NCBI RefSeq assembly: GCF_025149945.1
Contig: NZ_JALXVH010000010.1
Location: 1 to 59,915 of the forward strand
Direction of reading: 5' to 3'
DNA from: Kocuria sp. p3-SID1428
GTDB taxonomy: Bacteria > Actinomycetota > Actinomycetes > Actinomycetales > Micrococcaceae
Length of the DNA: 59,915 nucleotides
In this document: piece by piece, positions 33,961 through 42,819 of the stretch
Numbering within the stretch: the first letter of the stretch is position 1
Layout: each line of letters starts with the position of its first letter
Notes under the pieces: generated by a model
Seen by the model: the letters and a program-made list of their open reading frames with translations, nothing else
Told to the model about the DNA's origin: nothing
Database searches by the model: none
Translations under genes and position numbers: made by a program

Positions 33961-34200
33961 ATGACTGCCTCGGCCCCCACCCTGAAGACCACCACCCTCC
34001 GCTCGGACGAGTTCTCCTGCCCGTCGTGCATCCAGAAGATCGAGACCAAGCTGACCGGGCTCGACGGCGTCGAGTCGGCCGAGGTGAAATTCTCCTCCGG
34101 CCGGATCATCGCCCAGCACGACCCGCAGAAGGTCTCGGTGCGTGACCTGGTGGAGGCTGTTGCGGAAGTCGGCTACACCGCCAAACCATCCGCCATCTGA
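33961..34200 (+). CDS. HMA-domain metal chaperone
   Basis: The product has 79 residues from ATG 33961; ATG 33916 would add 15 polar residues and the AAAGGAG site lies 12 bases before 33961. One ferredoxin-like HMA domain has the metal pair C20-P-S-C23, with KIETKLTGLDGVESAEVKF following, as in CopZ-type proteins. It is upstream of a P-type ATPase that lacks its own HMA domain, so it likely delivers metal to it as a separate subunit. Confidence 0.85.
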   Translation: MTASAPTLKTTTLRSDEFSCPSCIQKIETKLTGLDGVESAEVKFSSGRIIAQHDPQKVSVRDLVEAVAEVGYTAKPSAI

Positions 34201-34406
34201 CATACATCATCTGACCGGCCTACTGCTTCAGAGCCAGTGACCCGCTGACGCTTCCGGTGTCGGCGGGTCGCGCTCTGTATCCGCAGTTGTCTGGAGCTGA
34301 GTCGGATAAAGCCATGAAGACTCGATCCGTGTCAAGGCGCGAGGAGTCGCCCGACCGTAGCTTGGAAGTGATCCCGAAAGGACCGCTTTCAACGGAAGGA
34401 AGAACC

Positions 34407-36329
34407 ATGAAGACCTGGAAGACCTGGGGTGTGGTCGCCGCCTCGGGCGTGCTGATCGCCCTCGCCCTCGTCACCGGTTGGGACATCCTCATGATCGCGG
34501 CAGCCGTCGTCGCCGGCTGGCCGATCGCCGTCTCCGCGTGGCACGCGCTGCGCATCAAGATGATCTCCATCGACCTGCTGGTCGTGGTGGCAGCCGTCGG
34601 CGCCCTGTTCATCCAGAACTACTGGGAGTCGGCCGCCGTCACGTTCCTCTTCGCCCTCGGCAAGGCGCTGGAGAAGGCCACCCTCAACCGGACCCGCAAG
34701 GCACTGTCCGACCTGGTCGAGGCCGCTCCGGACACCGCCACCGTGCTGCGCGACGGCGAGCCGGAAACCGTCGAGATCTGGGAGCTCGTCCCCGGCGAAG
34801 TGGTGCTGGTGAAGAACGGTGAGCAGGTGCCCGTCGACGGTCGGGTCATCACCGGCAACGGGGGAGTCGACGAGGCCACCATCACCGGCGAATCCGTGCC
34901 TGCTGAGAAGTCCGAGGGCTCCGAGGTCTACGCCGGCACCTGGCTGCGCTCCGGCGTGCTGCGCGTCGAAGCCGTGGGGATCGGCTCCGACTCGACGCTG
35001 GCGAAGATCATCCACCGGGTGGAGGACGCCCAGGACGACAAGGCCAAGACCCAGACCTTCATGGAGCGGTTCTCCAAGTACTACACCCCCGGCGTCATGC
35101 TCGCCGCACTCGCTGTCGGCCTGCTGTCCTGGAACGTCGAACTCGCCCTGACCCTGCTGGTCATCGGCTGCCCCGGCGCGTTGGTCATCTCCATCCCGGT
35201 GTCGATCGTGGCCGGGATCGGCCGCTCGGCCAAGGACGGCGTCCTCATCAAGGGCGGCGAATACCTGGAGACCTCCGCCAAGGTCGACGCGATCGTCGTC
35301 GACAAGACCGGAACGCTGACCAACGGGCGCCCCGAGCTGACCGACGTCGACGTCCTCGACGACTCCTACACGGCCGAGGAGGTCCTCATCTTGGCGGCCC
35401 GCGCGGAGACCGCCTCGGAGCACCCGCTCGCCGAGGCGATCATCCAGGGAGCCGAGGGGCGGGGCCTGCGAGTCGACCATGTTGAGCACGCCGAGCCGGT
35501 CGCCGGCAAGGGCATCCGCGCTCAGGTGGACGGCCGCACGGTAGCCGTCGGCTCTGCGGACCTGCTCGGCTCCGCTGGAGACGCAGCCTCCGACTCCGCC
35601 GCGGACTCCGTGTCCGAGCTTGTCGCCGGCCTCAACCGGATCCTGGAGCTCAACGAACAGGGCAAGACCGCGATGTTCGTGGGAGTTGACGGCAGAGCGA
35701 TCGGAATCGTGGCCGTGGCGGACACCATCCGCGCCGACGCGCCCGAGGCCATCAAGGCCCTCCACGGTCGAGGCGTCAAGGTCATCATGGCCACCGGAGA
35801 CGCCGAACGCGTTGCCCGCAACGTCGCAGCCGAACTCGGCGTCGACGAGGTCCGCGCCGAGCTGATGCCCGAGGACAAGCTCATCATCGTCAAGGAGCTG
35901 CAGGCACAGGGTCACACCGTGGCGATGGTCGGCGACGGGGTCAACGACACCCCCGCCCTGGCGCAGGCGGACATCGGCGTGGCGATGGGAGCGGCCGGCT
36001 CACCGGCCGCGATCGAGACCGCTGACATCGCGCTCATGGCCGACCGGCTGCCGCGCCTGCCCCACGCGCTCGGCCTGGCACGGCGGACGGTGCGCACCAT
36101 GCGAGTCAACATCGCCATCGCCCTGCTCACGGTCGCGCTCCTGCTGGCCGGCGTTCTCTTCGGAGGCGTGACGATGTCGCTGGGCATGCTGGTCCACGAG
36201 GCGTCGGTGCTGCTGGTCATCGCCATCGCGATGCTCCTGCTGCGCCCGACCCTCAAGGGCGAGCAGGGACGGGACGCCAAGCGTCAGCAGATCAACGATA
36301 ACGCGAAGGAGCAGAAGGCCGTGGCCTGA
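34407..36329 (+). CDS. Heavy-metal P1B-type ATPase without N-terminal HMA, CPG motif
   Basis: The product has 640 residues from ATG 34407 (GGAAGGA upstream). It has TGES (160-163), the phosphorylated Asp299 in DKTGTLT, SEHPLAEA, and GDGVNDTPAL near 509. The sixth membrane helix has the transport motif C255-P-G in VIGCPGALVIS; family members usually have CPC, SPC or TPC. So metal choice cannot be read off, but Cd, Zn, Pb or Cu are candidates. It pumps metal out of the cytosol. No N-terminal HMA domain is present, matching the separate chaperone upstream. Confidence 0.92.
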   Translation: MKTWKTWGVVAASGVLIALALVTGWDILMIAAAVVAGWPIAVSAWHALRIKMISIDLLVVVAAVGALFIQNYWESAAVTFLFALGKALEKATLNRTRKALSDLVEAAPDTATVLRDGEPETVEIWELVPGEVVLVKNGEQVPVDGRVITGNGGVDEATITGESVPAEKSEGSEVYAGTWLRSGVLRVEAVGIGSDSTLAKIIHRVEDAQDDKAKTQTFMERFSKYYTPGVMLAALAVGLLSWNVELALTLLVIGCPGALVISIPVSIVAGIGRSAKDGVLIKGGEYLETSAKVDAIVVDKTGTLTNGRPELTDVDVLDDSYTAEEVLILAARAETASEHPLAEAIIQGAEGRGLRVDHVEHAEPVAGKGIRAQVDGRTVAVGSADLLGSAGDAASDSAADSVSELVAGLNRILELNEQGKTAMFVGVDGRAIGIVAVADTIRADAPEAIKALHGRGVKVIMATGDAERVARNVAAELGVDEVRAELMPEDKLIIVKELQAQGHTVAMVGDGVNDTPALAQADIGVAMGAAGSPAAIETADIALMADRLPRLPHALGLARRTVRTMRVNIAIALLTVALLLAGVLFGGVTMSLGMLVHEASVLLVIAIAMLLLRPTLKGEQGRDAKRQQINDNAKEQKAVA

Positions 36330-36400
36330 ACCAGCCGCCTCGGCTGCTCGGACTACCCAGAGCACGGCCGAGGCGACCGCCCGTGACCACCCTCTGAACA

Positions 36401-36439
36401 TGCCCCGCCGGAGCTCTCCAGGTCTCACCCGGCGGGGCA
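36401..36439 (+). terminator. Strong stem-loop after the P1B-ATPase gene
   Basis: TGCCCCGCCGG (36401-36411) pairs perfectly with CCGGCGGGGCA (36429-36439) over a 17-base loop, 70 bases past the ATPase stop. Confidence 0.65.
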
Positions 36440-36549
36440 GTCCCGTGCCGTCGTTCCTCTCGATAAGTAGCGGTGGTGTCCGGTGAGGGTTCCCCTTACG
36501 GGCATGCGATCTGGGCTGACGCCTGTGACCGAGTGTTCAGTGCGCGCTG

Positions 36550-36573
36550 TATAGTTCAGTCCATGCTGACTAT
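36550..36573 (+). promoter_or_regulatory. cmtR promoter/operator overlapping the start codon
   Basis: A -10-like TATAGT (36550-36555) lies 7 bases before ATG 36563, so the mRNA is probably leaderless. ATAGT (36551-36555) and ACTAT (36569-36573) form an imperfect dyad across the start codon, a good place for CmtR to block transcription. Confidence 0.5.
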
Positions 36574-36922
36574 TGCTTCGCGTCTCGACGTGATGAACCG
36601 CCTGGGTCGTGCACTGGCCGACCCCACTCGATCCCGGATCATCTTGACCCTGCTCGACCATCCCGCTTACCCGGCGGAACTGGCCCGAGATCTGGACCTG
36701 ACACGCCCGAACGTGTCCAACCACCTGGCATGCCTGCGCGATTGCGGGATCGTCGTCTCCGAGCCCGAGGGTCGTCGGACACGATATGAGATCGCCGATT
36801 CGCACCTGGCGCAGGCGCTGACGGCACTGGTCGATGCCACCCTGGCAGTGGACGAAGACGCCCCGTGCATCGATCCCGCCTGCTCGCTTCCCGGATGCGA
36901 CGCAGCTGGGGAGGGCGCATGA
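36563..36922 (+). CDS. cmtR: ArsR/SmtB-family Cd/Pb sensor CmtR
   Basis: The product has 119 residues. The winged-helix region (GRALADPTRSRIILTLLDH, then LTRPNVSNHLACLRDCG) is closely like Mycobacterium tuberculosis CmtR. The three cysteines that bind cadmium or lead there, Cys57, Cys61 and Cys102, are at the same positions here (LACLRDC and DAPC). Two more cysteines (107 and 112) extend the tail. It would leave DNA on metal binding and switch on the overlapping cadD. Its stop overlaps the cadD start (ATGA). Confidence 0.93.
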   Translation: MLTIASRLDVMNRLGRALADPTRSRIILTLLDHPAYPAELARDLDLTRPNVSNHLACLRDCGIVVSEPEGRRTRYEIADSHLAQALTALVDATLAVDEDAPCIDPACSLPGCDAAGEGA

Positions 36923-37521
36923 TCCTCACCTCGGTCTTGCAGGCGATGGGCCTGTTCGCAGCGACCAACATCGACGACATCATTGTGCTCTCCCTCTTCT
37001 TCGCGCGAGGGGCAGGCCAGCGCGGCACTACCGCCCGCATTCTGGCCGGCCAGTACCTCGGATTCGCCGGCATCCTCGGTGCCGCGGTCCTGGTGACCAT
37101 CGGTGCCGGAGCATTCCTGCCCTCGGCAGCCATCCCGTACTTCGGTCTCATCCCTCTGGGCCTCGGCCTCTGGGCCGCATGGCAGGCCTGGCGCGGAGAC
37201 GATGACGACGATGACGACGAGGCCAAGGTTGCCGGCAAGAAGGTCGGCGTGTGGACAGTCGCAGGCGTCACCCTTGCCAACGGCGGCGACAACATCGGCG
37301 TCTACACCCCTGTCTTCCTCAGCGTGGAACCTCTCGCAGTAGTCGCCTACTGCATCGTCTTCCTCGCGCTCGTCGCGGTCCTGGTGGCCCTGGCAAAGTT
37401 CGTCGCCACCCGCCCCCCGATCGCCGAAGTGCTCGAACGCTGGGAGCACATCCTCTTCCCCATCGTTCTCATCGGCCTCGGCATCGTGATCCTCGTCAGC
37501 GGCGGAGCCTTCGGACTCTGA
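36919..37521 (+). CDS. cadD: CadD-family cadmium resistance transporter
   Basis: The product has 200 residues with six predicted membrane segments. The start MILTSVLQAMGLFAATNIDD is diagnostic of CadD; TLANGGDNIGVYTPVFL is the second conserved motif. A seven-Asp run in the loop after the third segment could bind metal. The gene is translated with cmtR through overlapping codons. It would export Cd(II). Confidence 0.92.
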   Translation: MILTSVLQAMGLFAATNIDDIIVLSLFFARGAGQRGTTARILAGQYLGFAGILGAAVLVTIGAGAFLPSAAIPYFGLIPLGLGLWAAWQAWRGDDDDDDDEAKVAGKKVGVWTVAGVTLANGGDNIGVYTPVFLSVEPLAVVAYCIVFLALVAVLVALAKFVATRPPIAEVLERWEHILFPIVLIGLGIVILVSGGAFGL

Positions 37522-38279
37522 CGTAGCGGCAGCGATCCAAACGGCCCCGACCGGGCGCACCCCTCTCGGTTCAGACCGCGACACCTACCTGCAGCCAGTC
37601 CTGCGTGATCGTGGCAACAAGACCGCCACGGAGCGCTGCAAAAACCCCGCCACCAAGCGAACGAAGCCACACTCACGATCCCCGCCCACATGGGTCCGGG
37701 GCTGAACCTCAACCTGCTGGGCAGCTTCGCCGAGCACGTGGCCTCGGAGCTCGGGTGGGAGCCGAACACGAAGGGGCCGGTCACCGGGTACCCGATCGAC
37801 TGATCGGTCCCCGGCCGCACCCGTCGTTGACGCCGCCGATGCTCGGGGCCCTGGCCAGGGCGAATGACGTGCCGGATGAGAGCCTCCTCGAGCTCTATCG
37901 CCTGGCTGTCTCGGAGGGGCAGAGCCCACGAGGGTGTCGGTGGGCTGCTTCATCGCCCAGCAGCGCGAGCAGGTGGCCGTGCTGTTCCCGGACGGGCTGA
38001 GCATCCTCAGCCGTGAGATCGACCCCTTCGCGCAGGACCTCCAGGCGACGCGGACAGCTGATGCGCAGACCCGCGCCGCGCAGCCGGATGCGCGCATGAC
38101 GTCATCGCTGCCCCGGGAGGAGCAGCTCGCGGCGCTGCAGCAGATGCGCGAGATGACCGGCATGCCCGATGACGCCTACGCCGCACTGGTTCGAGAGGTC
38201 GAGGCAGGGGGAGCGCACGGCGCAGATCGTCATGAGGGCACTCGAGCAGAGGCGCAGTGCGCTCGACCCGAAGACGATT
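37522..38279 (+). pseudogene. Gene graveyard with degraded reading frames
   Basis: No intact gene is present. Short plus-strand pieces look like protein but lack starts or shift frame: HMGPGLNLNLLGSFAEHVAS with stop 37803, then LGALARANDVPDESLLELYR (about 37845), FIAQQREQVAVLFPDGLSIL (about 37950) and a piece ending TIEYNVYKLYS near 38307. At least two frameshifts would be needed to join the last three. I do not recognise the families. Confidence 0.45.
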
Positions 38280-38305
38280 GAGTACAACGTGTACAAGTTG
38301 TACTC
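38280..38305. promoter_or_regulatory. Palindromic operator of the truncated antitoxin gene
   Basis: GAGTACAAC (38280-38288) and GTTGTACTC (38297-38305) are perfect inverted arms around a TGTACA core (38290-38295). It has the same core as the operator at 13517-13532, as expected for YefM-type antitoxins. Confidence 0.65.
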
Positions 38306-38313
38306 ATGACGCC

Positions 38314-38427
38314 ATGACCAGTGTGACCCTGTCGCAGTTCCGGAACCGCCAGAGCGATGACATCGCCGCAGCTCAGCGAGATCCCGTGGAGATCACCTCC
38401 AGGGGCGCTGGCCGTCGTGTGGCCTGA
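38314..38427 (+). pseudogene. Truncated Phd/YefM antitoxin
   Basis: The 37 residues begin MTSVTLSQFRNRQSDDIAAA and continue RDPVEITSRGAGRRVA before a stop. The intact antitoxin at 13259-13504 begins MTSVTLSDFRSRQAELIAAA and goes on to VVVSPEF. Here the toxin-binding half and any toxin gene are missing. The DNA-binding half might still bind its operator. Confidence 0.78.
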
Positions 38428-38601
38428 TTCGATCGGCTATGTGCCCGCCGCGACCACGGTCATCACCTCGGCCACCTGGCGTTCATCTGCCGCCAGCCGG
38501 GCGGACACCGGGCGCGGCTAGGGTCGATGCGTGTCTGCGACTGCGCAGACTCCCTCGCCAGCAGCGGCCGGCTCCCGGCCGGTCAGAACCTTGGAGCGCC
38601 C

Positions 38602-39831
38602 ATGAGCACTCAGACCGCCGATGAGCTCGCGCCGGAGACGATCGATCAGGACGAGGCCGCGCAGCTGCGCAGCCCGCTGGAGCGCTTCGGGCTGAGCGGG
38701 AAGGCCCTCGAGTACGGCAACTGGATCGCCGTGGCCGTCGGGATCTACATCCTGATCACCGCGGTCAACGTCATCGGCGACGGCTTCAAATCGGCCACCG
38801 GCGGTCAGGCCGAGGAGCTGTTCGCCTTCGCGGAGAACCCGCTCATCGCACTGATGATCGGCGTGCTGGCCACGGGGCTGATCCAGTCGTCGTCGACGAC
38901 CACCTCGATCGTCGTGGGCCTGGCAGCGGGCGGTCTGCCCATGGAGATCTGCATCCCTATGCTGATGGGCGCGAACATCGGCACCACGCTGACCTCCACG
39001 CTGGTCTCGCTCGGGATGGTGCGCGACAAGGAGTCCTTCCGCCGCGGCTTCGCGGCAGCCAGCGTGCACGACATGTTCAACCTGTTCGCGGTGGTCATCT
39101 TCCTGCCCCTGGAGATGCTCACCGGCATCCTCGAGAAGTCCTCCGGGTGGCTCTCCGAGCAGATGGCGGGCAGCGACGGCGGAATCGTCGCCGTGATCTT
39201 CGGCGGAATCGGGGCGGGGGTCACGGCGGTGACCGAGCCGCTTGCCGATCTCATCGGCATGCTGGCCGAATGGATCCCGCAGCCGTGGGGCGGCATCCTG
39301 CTGATCTTCATCGGCATCGGACTGATCCTGTCGGTGATCAACTTCATCGGCTCGCTGCTGAAGGTCGTCATGGTGGGCCGGGCCAAGCAGGTCCTGCACA
39401 GCGCCATCGGCCGCGGCCCGATCACCGGCATCTTCTCCGGCATGCTCATCACCATCATGGTGCAGTCCTCGTCGACCACCACGGCGCTGGTGGTGCCCCT
39501 GGCCGGCTCCGGCACCTTCTCCGTGAAGCAGATCTACCCGTTCACCCTGGGCGCCAACATCGGCACGACCGTCACGGCGCTGATCGCGGCCTTCGCCTTC
39601 TCCGGCGTCGAGGCGCAGTTCGCCCTGCAGGCCGCGCTCGTGCACCTGCTGTTCAACCTGCTGGCCACCGCGCTGATCTTCGGCGTTCCCTTCCTGCGGG
39701 TGATCCCGCTCGAGGGAGCGGCGCTGCTCGGCGAGCTGGGGGCCCGGAACAAGCTCTTCGTCGTCGCGTGGGTACTGGGCGTGTTCGTCGTGGTGCCCGC
39801 CGTGCTCATCTTCCTGACGGTCGTGCTCTGA
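38602..39831 (+). CDS. Na/Pi cotransporter family protein (NptA-like)
   Basis: The product has 409 residues from ATG 38602. It has two inverted repeats with the diagnostic QSSSTTTS (near 99-106) and a second QSSSTTTALV (near 288-297), plus MGANIGTTLT and LGANIGTTVT. Eight or more membrane segments are predicted. It would import phosphate with sodium. It heads an operon with a coiled-coil protein and a PstS-type binding protein. The C-terminal PhoU-like domain of some relatives is absent. Confidence 0.9.
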   Translation: MSTQTADELAPETIDQDEAAQLRSPLERFGLSGKALEYGNWIAVAVGIYILITAVNVIGDGFKSATGGQAEELFAFAENPLIALMIGVLATGLIQSSSTTTSIVVGLAAGGLPMEICIPMLMGANIGTTLTSTLVSLGMVRDKESFRRGFAAASVHDMFNLFAVVIFLPLEMLTGILEKSSGWLSEQMAGSDGGIVAVIFGGIGAGVTAVTEPLADLIGMLAEWIPQPWGGILLIFIGIGLILSVINFIGSLLKVVMVGRAKQVLHSAIGRGPITGIFSGMLITIMVQSSSTTTALVVPLAGSGTFSVKQIYPFTLGANIGTTVTALIAAFAFSGVEAQFALQAALVHLLFNLLATALIFGVPFLRVIPLEGAALLGELGARNKLFVVAWVLGVFVVVPAVLIFLTVVL

Positions 39832-39862
39832 CCGTCCGCCCGACCGCTCCCAGGAGATAACG

Positions 39863-40183
39863 ATGACCGACATGCCCCAGAACACCAGCACCCCGGACGC
39901 CGAGACCGCCACGCCCGTCGAGGCCAGGCTGGAGCAGATCCTCCTGGAGGCCGAGGCCTCGCTGCGCAGCCTGCGCGAGGAGCTCGAGGAGCAGCGCCGA
40001 TTCGCTCAGCAGCATCAGCAGATCGACCGTCTCCCGGAGCACCTGGCTCAGACCAGCCATAAGTGGGCCGGCGTCAAGATCTTCCTGGACGACCTGGTCT
40101 CGGACTTCCGCCGCCTGCGCGACACGGGTGAGCAGCCGCAGACCGGTCCCGCCGATGACGCCGCGCAGGACAGGAGCCGATGA
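39863..40183 (+). CDS. Small coiled-coil protein in the phosphate operon
   Basis: The product has 106 residues, with AGGAG before ATG 39863. Residues about 20-60 form a coiled coil (EARLEQILLEAEASLRSLRE, then LEEQRRF). It has no signal or membrane segment. Its stop overlaps the pstS-like start (ATGA). The place between a transporter and a binding protein suggests a regulatory partner, perhaps filling the role of the missing PhoU-like domain; that is speculation. Confidence 0.65.
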   Translation: MTDMPQNTSTPDAETATPVEARLEQILLEAEASLRSLREELEEQRRFAQQHQQIDRLPEHLAQTSHKWAGVKIFLDDLVSDFRRLRDTGEQPQTGPADDAAQDRSR

Positions 40184-41151
40184 TGCGACGCCGACTGTCC
40201 GCCGCGCTGCTCGTCAGCGGCCTCACCGTGACCCTGGCGGCCTGCGGATCCTCGGACGACGCTGAGACCCTCACCATCGGCGGCTCGGCCACGGTGTACC
40301 CGATCACCGAGCTGGTGGCCCAGGAGACCGGCACCAGCATCGACATGGAGGCCGAGGGCACCCTCGACGGCTTCGAGCGCTTCTGCAGCGGCGAGACCGT
40401 CATCAACAACGCCTCCGAGGCGATCACACAGGAGTTCCTCCAGCAGTGCGAGGACAACGGGGTCGAGTTCATCGAGGTCCCCATCGGCCTGGATGCGCTG
40501 TCTGTCGTGCGCAATCTGGACAACGACGCTGTGGAGGATCTGAGCCTCGAGGAGTTGCAGCAGATCTGGGAGCCGGACTCGTCGATCGAGCGCTGGTCCG
40601 ACTTGCGTGCGGACCTGCCGGATGAGCGGATCGAGCTGTTCGGCCGCGACGACGGCTCCGGGACCTTCGAGTACTTCACCCACAGCGTCACCGGCGAGGC
40701 CGGTGAGATCCGCGAGGACTACGAGTCCACCGATGATCTCGACGAGCTCACCGAGTGGATCGCTGAGGAGCCGAACGGCCTGGGCTTCATGGGCGCGGGC
40801 AACTACCTCTCCGCCGATGACGAGGCCAGGTCGCAGCTGTCCACGGTGGCCGTCGACGGCGTGGAGCCCAGCCTGGAGAACGCCCAGTCCGGTGAGTATC
40901 AGCCGCTGACCCGGCCGCTGTTCCTGTACGTGAACAAGCAGAAGCTGGATGAGAGCCAGACGCTGCAGGATTTCACCGAGTCCTATATCGACTCGGCCTA
41001 CGAGATCATGCCGCGGGTGTTCTTCTACCGGCTGCCGGAGGCGTCCTACGACCAGGTCCGGGAGCGTCTGGACTCCGGAGAGACGGGCTCCCTCTACGGG
41101 GGCGATCCGTTCCTCTCGACGTCGGTGGTGGAGCTGCTCGAGCAGCGGTGA
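40180..41151 (+). CDS. PstS-family phosphate-binding lipoprotein
   Basis: The product has 323 residues with a lipoprotein signal (lipobox LAAC, Cys near 22). The PstS fold begins LTIGGSATVYPITELVAQE, and GRDDGSGTFEYFTHSV carries the phosphate-binding Ser/Gly turn. It binds phosphate outside the membrane. PstCAB genes, the usual partners, are absent here; the operon mate is an NptA-type sodium/phosphate carrier. ATG at 40180 or 40183 are both possible. Confidence 0.9.
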   Translation: MMRRRLSAALLVSGLTVTLAACGSSDDAETLTIGGSATVYPITELVAQETGTSIDMEAEGTLDGFERFCSGETVINNASEAITQEFLQQCEDNGVEFIEVPIGLDALSVVRNLDNDAVEDLSLEELQQIWEPDSSIERWSDLRADLPDERIELFGRDDGSGTFEYFTHSVTGEAGEIREDYESTDDLDELTEWIAEEPNGLGFMGAGNYLSADDEARSQLSTVAVDGVEPSLENAQSGEYQPLTRPLFLYVNKQKLDESQTLQDFTESYIDSAYEIMPRVFFYRLPEASYDQVRERLDSGETGSLYGGDPFLSTSVVELLEQR

Positions 41152-41205
41152 TCGCCCTGCGCGGCCCTGATGGCAGGTCGCGCGGGGCCTCCGCCGGCTC
41201 CGGCG

Positions 41206-41667
41206 TCAGCTCAGGGCGGCTCCCGTGAGCTGCGCGACCGTCTCCCACAGTCGCCGGGCCAGCTGCGGATCGGAGGCCTCGGGGGAGCGGCCCAGCAGGG
41301 TCGGTGTGCCGCGCAGCGCCTTGAAGCCCGATGGGCCCACGTAGCTGCACGGCGGCAGCTCCGAGGTGGCGGCCACCAGCACGTTCTGGGCTCCGTCGGC
41401 CGCGGATTGCGCCATGGGCGAGGTCGCCGCGGTGATGAGGGCGTTGGCGCGCTCGCCGAACTGATTCTGGATGTTTGTCAGCGCCCAGCCGGGGTGGGCC
41501 AGCATCACGGGGATCCCGCGCGGGGCGAGCCGACGGTTGAGCTCCAGGCCCCACAGCATGTCCGCGAGCTTGGACCGTCCGTAGGCCCGGAAGGGGCGCC
41601 AGCCGCGGGTCTTCGTCATGCGCCCGGATTGGTCGGGCAGGTCCAGAGGAGCCAGACGATCCTTCAT
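41206..41667 (-). pseudogene. Short-chain dehydrogenase, N-terminal half lost
   Basis: The frame holds the catalytic YxxxK (AYGRSKLADMLWGLELNRRL) and the following HPGWALTNIQN of an SDR. The Rossmann NAD-binding part and the catalytic Ser are absent. ATG 41667 gives about 153 residues against a usual 280-320. No upstream frame supplies the missing part. Confidence 0.7.
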
Positions 41668-41790
41668 GGGCTCAGTATGGCGGTGATCCAGTGCCCACCG
41701 GGCCTGTGGCGACTCTGCTCGCCACAGCATCGCGATCCGGCGGAGAATCTCGTCATAACGGGCCTGATGATCGGCGCCGGCGGGAAGGAA

Positions 41791-42819
41791 TCAGCTCAGC
41801 TTGCGCGCCCTGCGCCACTCCAGCGCAGCGATGACCACAACCAGCAGCAGCCACAGCACAGGCCACGGCCGCAGCTGCCCGTCGATCAGGCTGAGCACGC
41901 CGGTGAGCAGCGCGAGCCCGGCCACGCCGGTCATCAGCCAGGCCCGGCGTCGAGCCGCCACTGCCCGATTCGGCGCGAACCGCTGCGCGTAGGCCTCCGC
42001 CGCCCCGAACTCCTCGGCAGGCGAGGTGCCGGCCTCCTGGGCATGGGATCGCGCCTCGGCCAGGATCTCCTTCACCCGCGAATCCGTGAGGTCCCCGCGG
42101 CTGCGCAGTGCAGCGCCCAGGGCGTCGTACCAGGAGGCGTCGTCGTGAGGGGCTGCGGTCCTGGCGGGCCGCGCGGGCCAGGCCAGTGCGGTGGCCCAGG
42201 CGAGCAGCGCATAGGCGACGACCGCGCCCAGGAAGCCCAGCATGGCCGTGCCCGGAAGCGTCACGGGATTGCCGAGCGCGAAGACGCCCACGCTCAGCGC
42301 TATGCCGGGAAGCGCTGCGGCCACCGCGGCCAGGACTCCGGCGGTGTGCGATCGAGCCGCCGTCACCGCGGTGTGGACGGCTGCGATCGTCCGCGACGTC
42401 AGAGCCAGAGCAAGCGGCGCCAACAGGAAAGACAGCTTCAGCGGGTCGGCCCAGGACCAGGTGATCAGCTCGTAGAGCAGGAACAGGCCGGCGTAGAAGC
42501 TCGCGATGATCAGCGTCTCGACCGCGAAGTCGCGCGGGCTGGTCGTCGGCGGCGCCTTCAGGGCCACGCCCTGCTCGCGCCAGGCGGCCTCCTGCCCCCG
42601 CGCCCAGGTCAGCGGGTCGCCGAAGAGCTCCTGCGCAGGCTCCTGTGCCGCGGCCACCTGCTCGGCGACCTCGTCGAGGGCCTCGACGATGCGACGCTCC
42701 AGCACCTCCTCCATCAGCAGCCGACCACCTGCGGTCAGCGCCCAGTCCTGATCCTCCTCGGCTCCGCGGGCGGTGCCCACTCTGTCGACGGCGGCCCGGA
42801 AATCGCTCTGCGCGGTCAT
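41791..42819 (-). CDS. Membrane protein co-expressed with a PadR regulator (DUF1700/HAAS-like)
   Basis: The product has 342 residues from ATG 42819 (GAGGA upstream). The N-terminal soluble helices (WALTAGGRLLMEEVLERRIV) resemble the HAAS/DUF1700 domains often paired with PadR. Six or so membrane segments follow. The start overlaps the padR stop (ATGA), so both are co-translated. A function in membrane stress response is suggested by similar pairs. Confidence 0.72.
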   Translation of the reverse strand: MTAQSDFRAAVDRVGTARGAEEDQDWALTAGGRLLMEEVLERRIVEALDEVAEQVAAAQEPAQELFGDPLTWARGQEAAWREQGVALKAPPTTSPRDFAVETLIIASFYAGLFLLYELITWSWADPLKLSFLLAPLALALTSRTIAAVHTAVTAARSHTAGVLAAVAAALPGIALSVGVFALGNPVTLPGTAMLGFLGAVVAYALLAWATALAWPARPARTAAPHDDASWYDALGAALRSRGDLTDSRVKEILAEARSHAQEAGTSPAEEFGAAEAYAQRFAPNRAVAARRRAWLMTGVAGLALLTGVLSLIDGQLRPWPVLWLLLVVVIAALEWRRARKLS

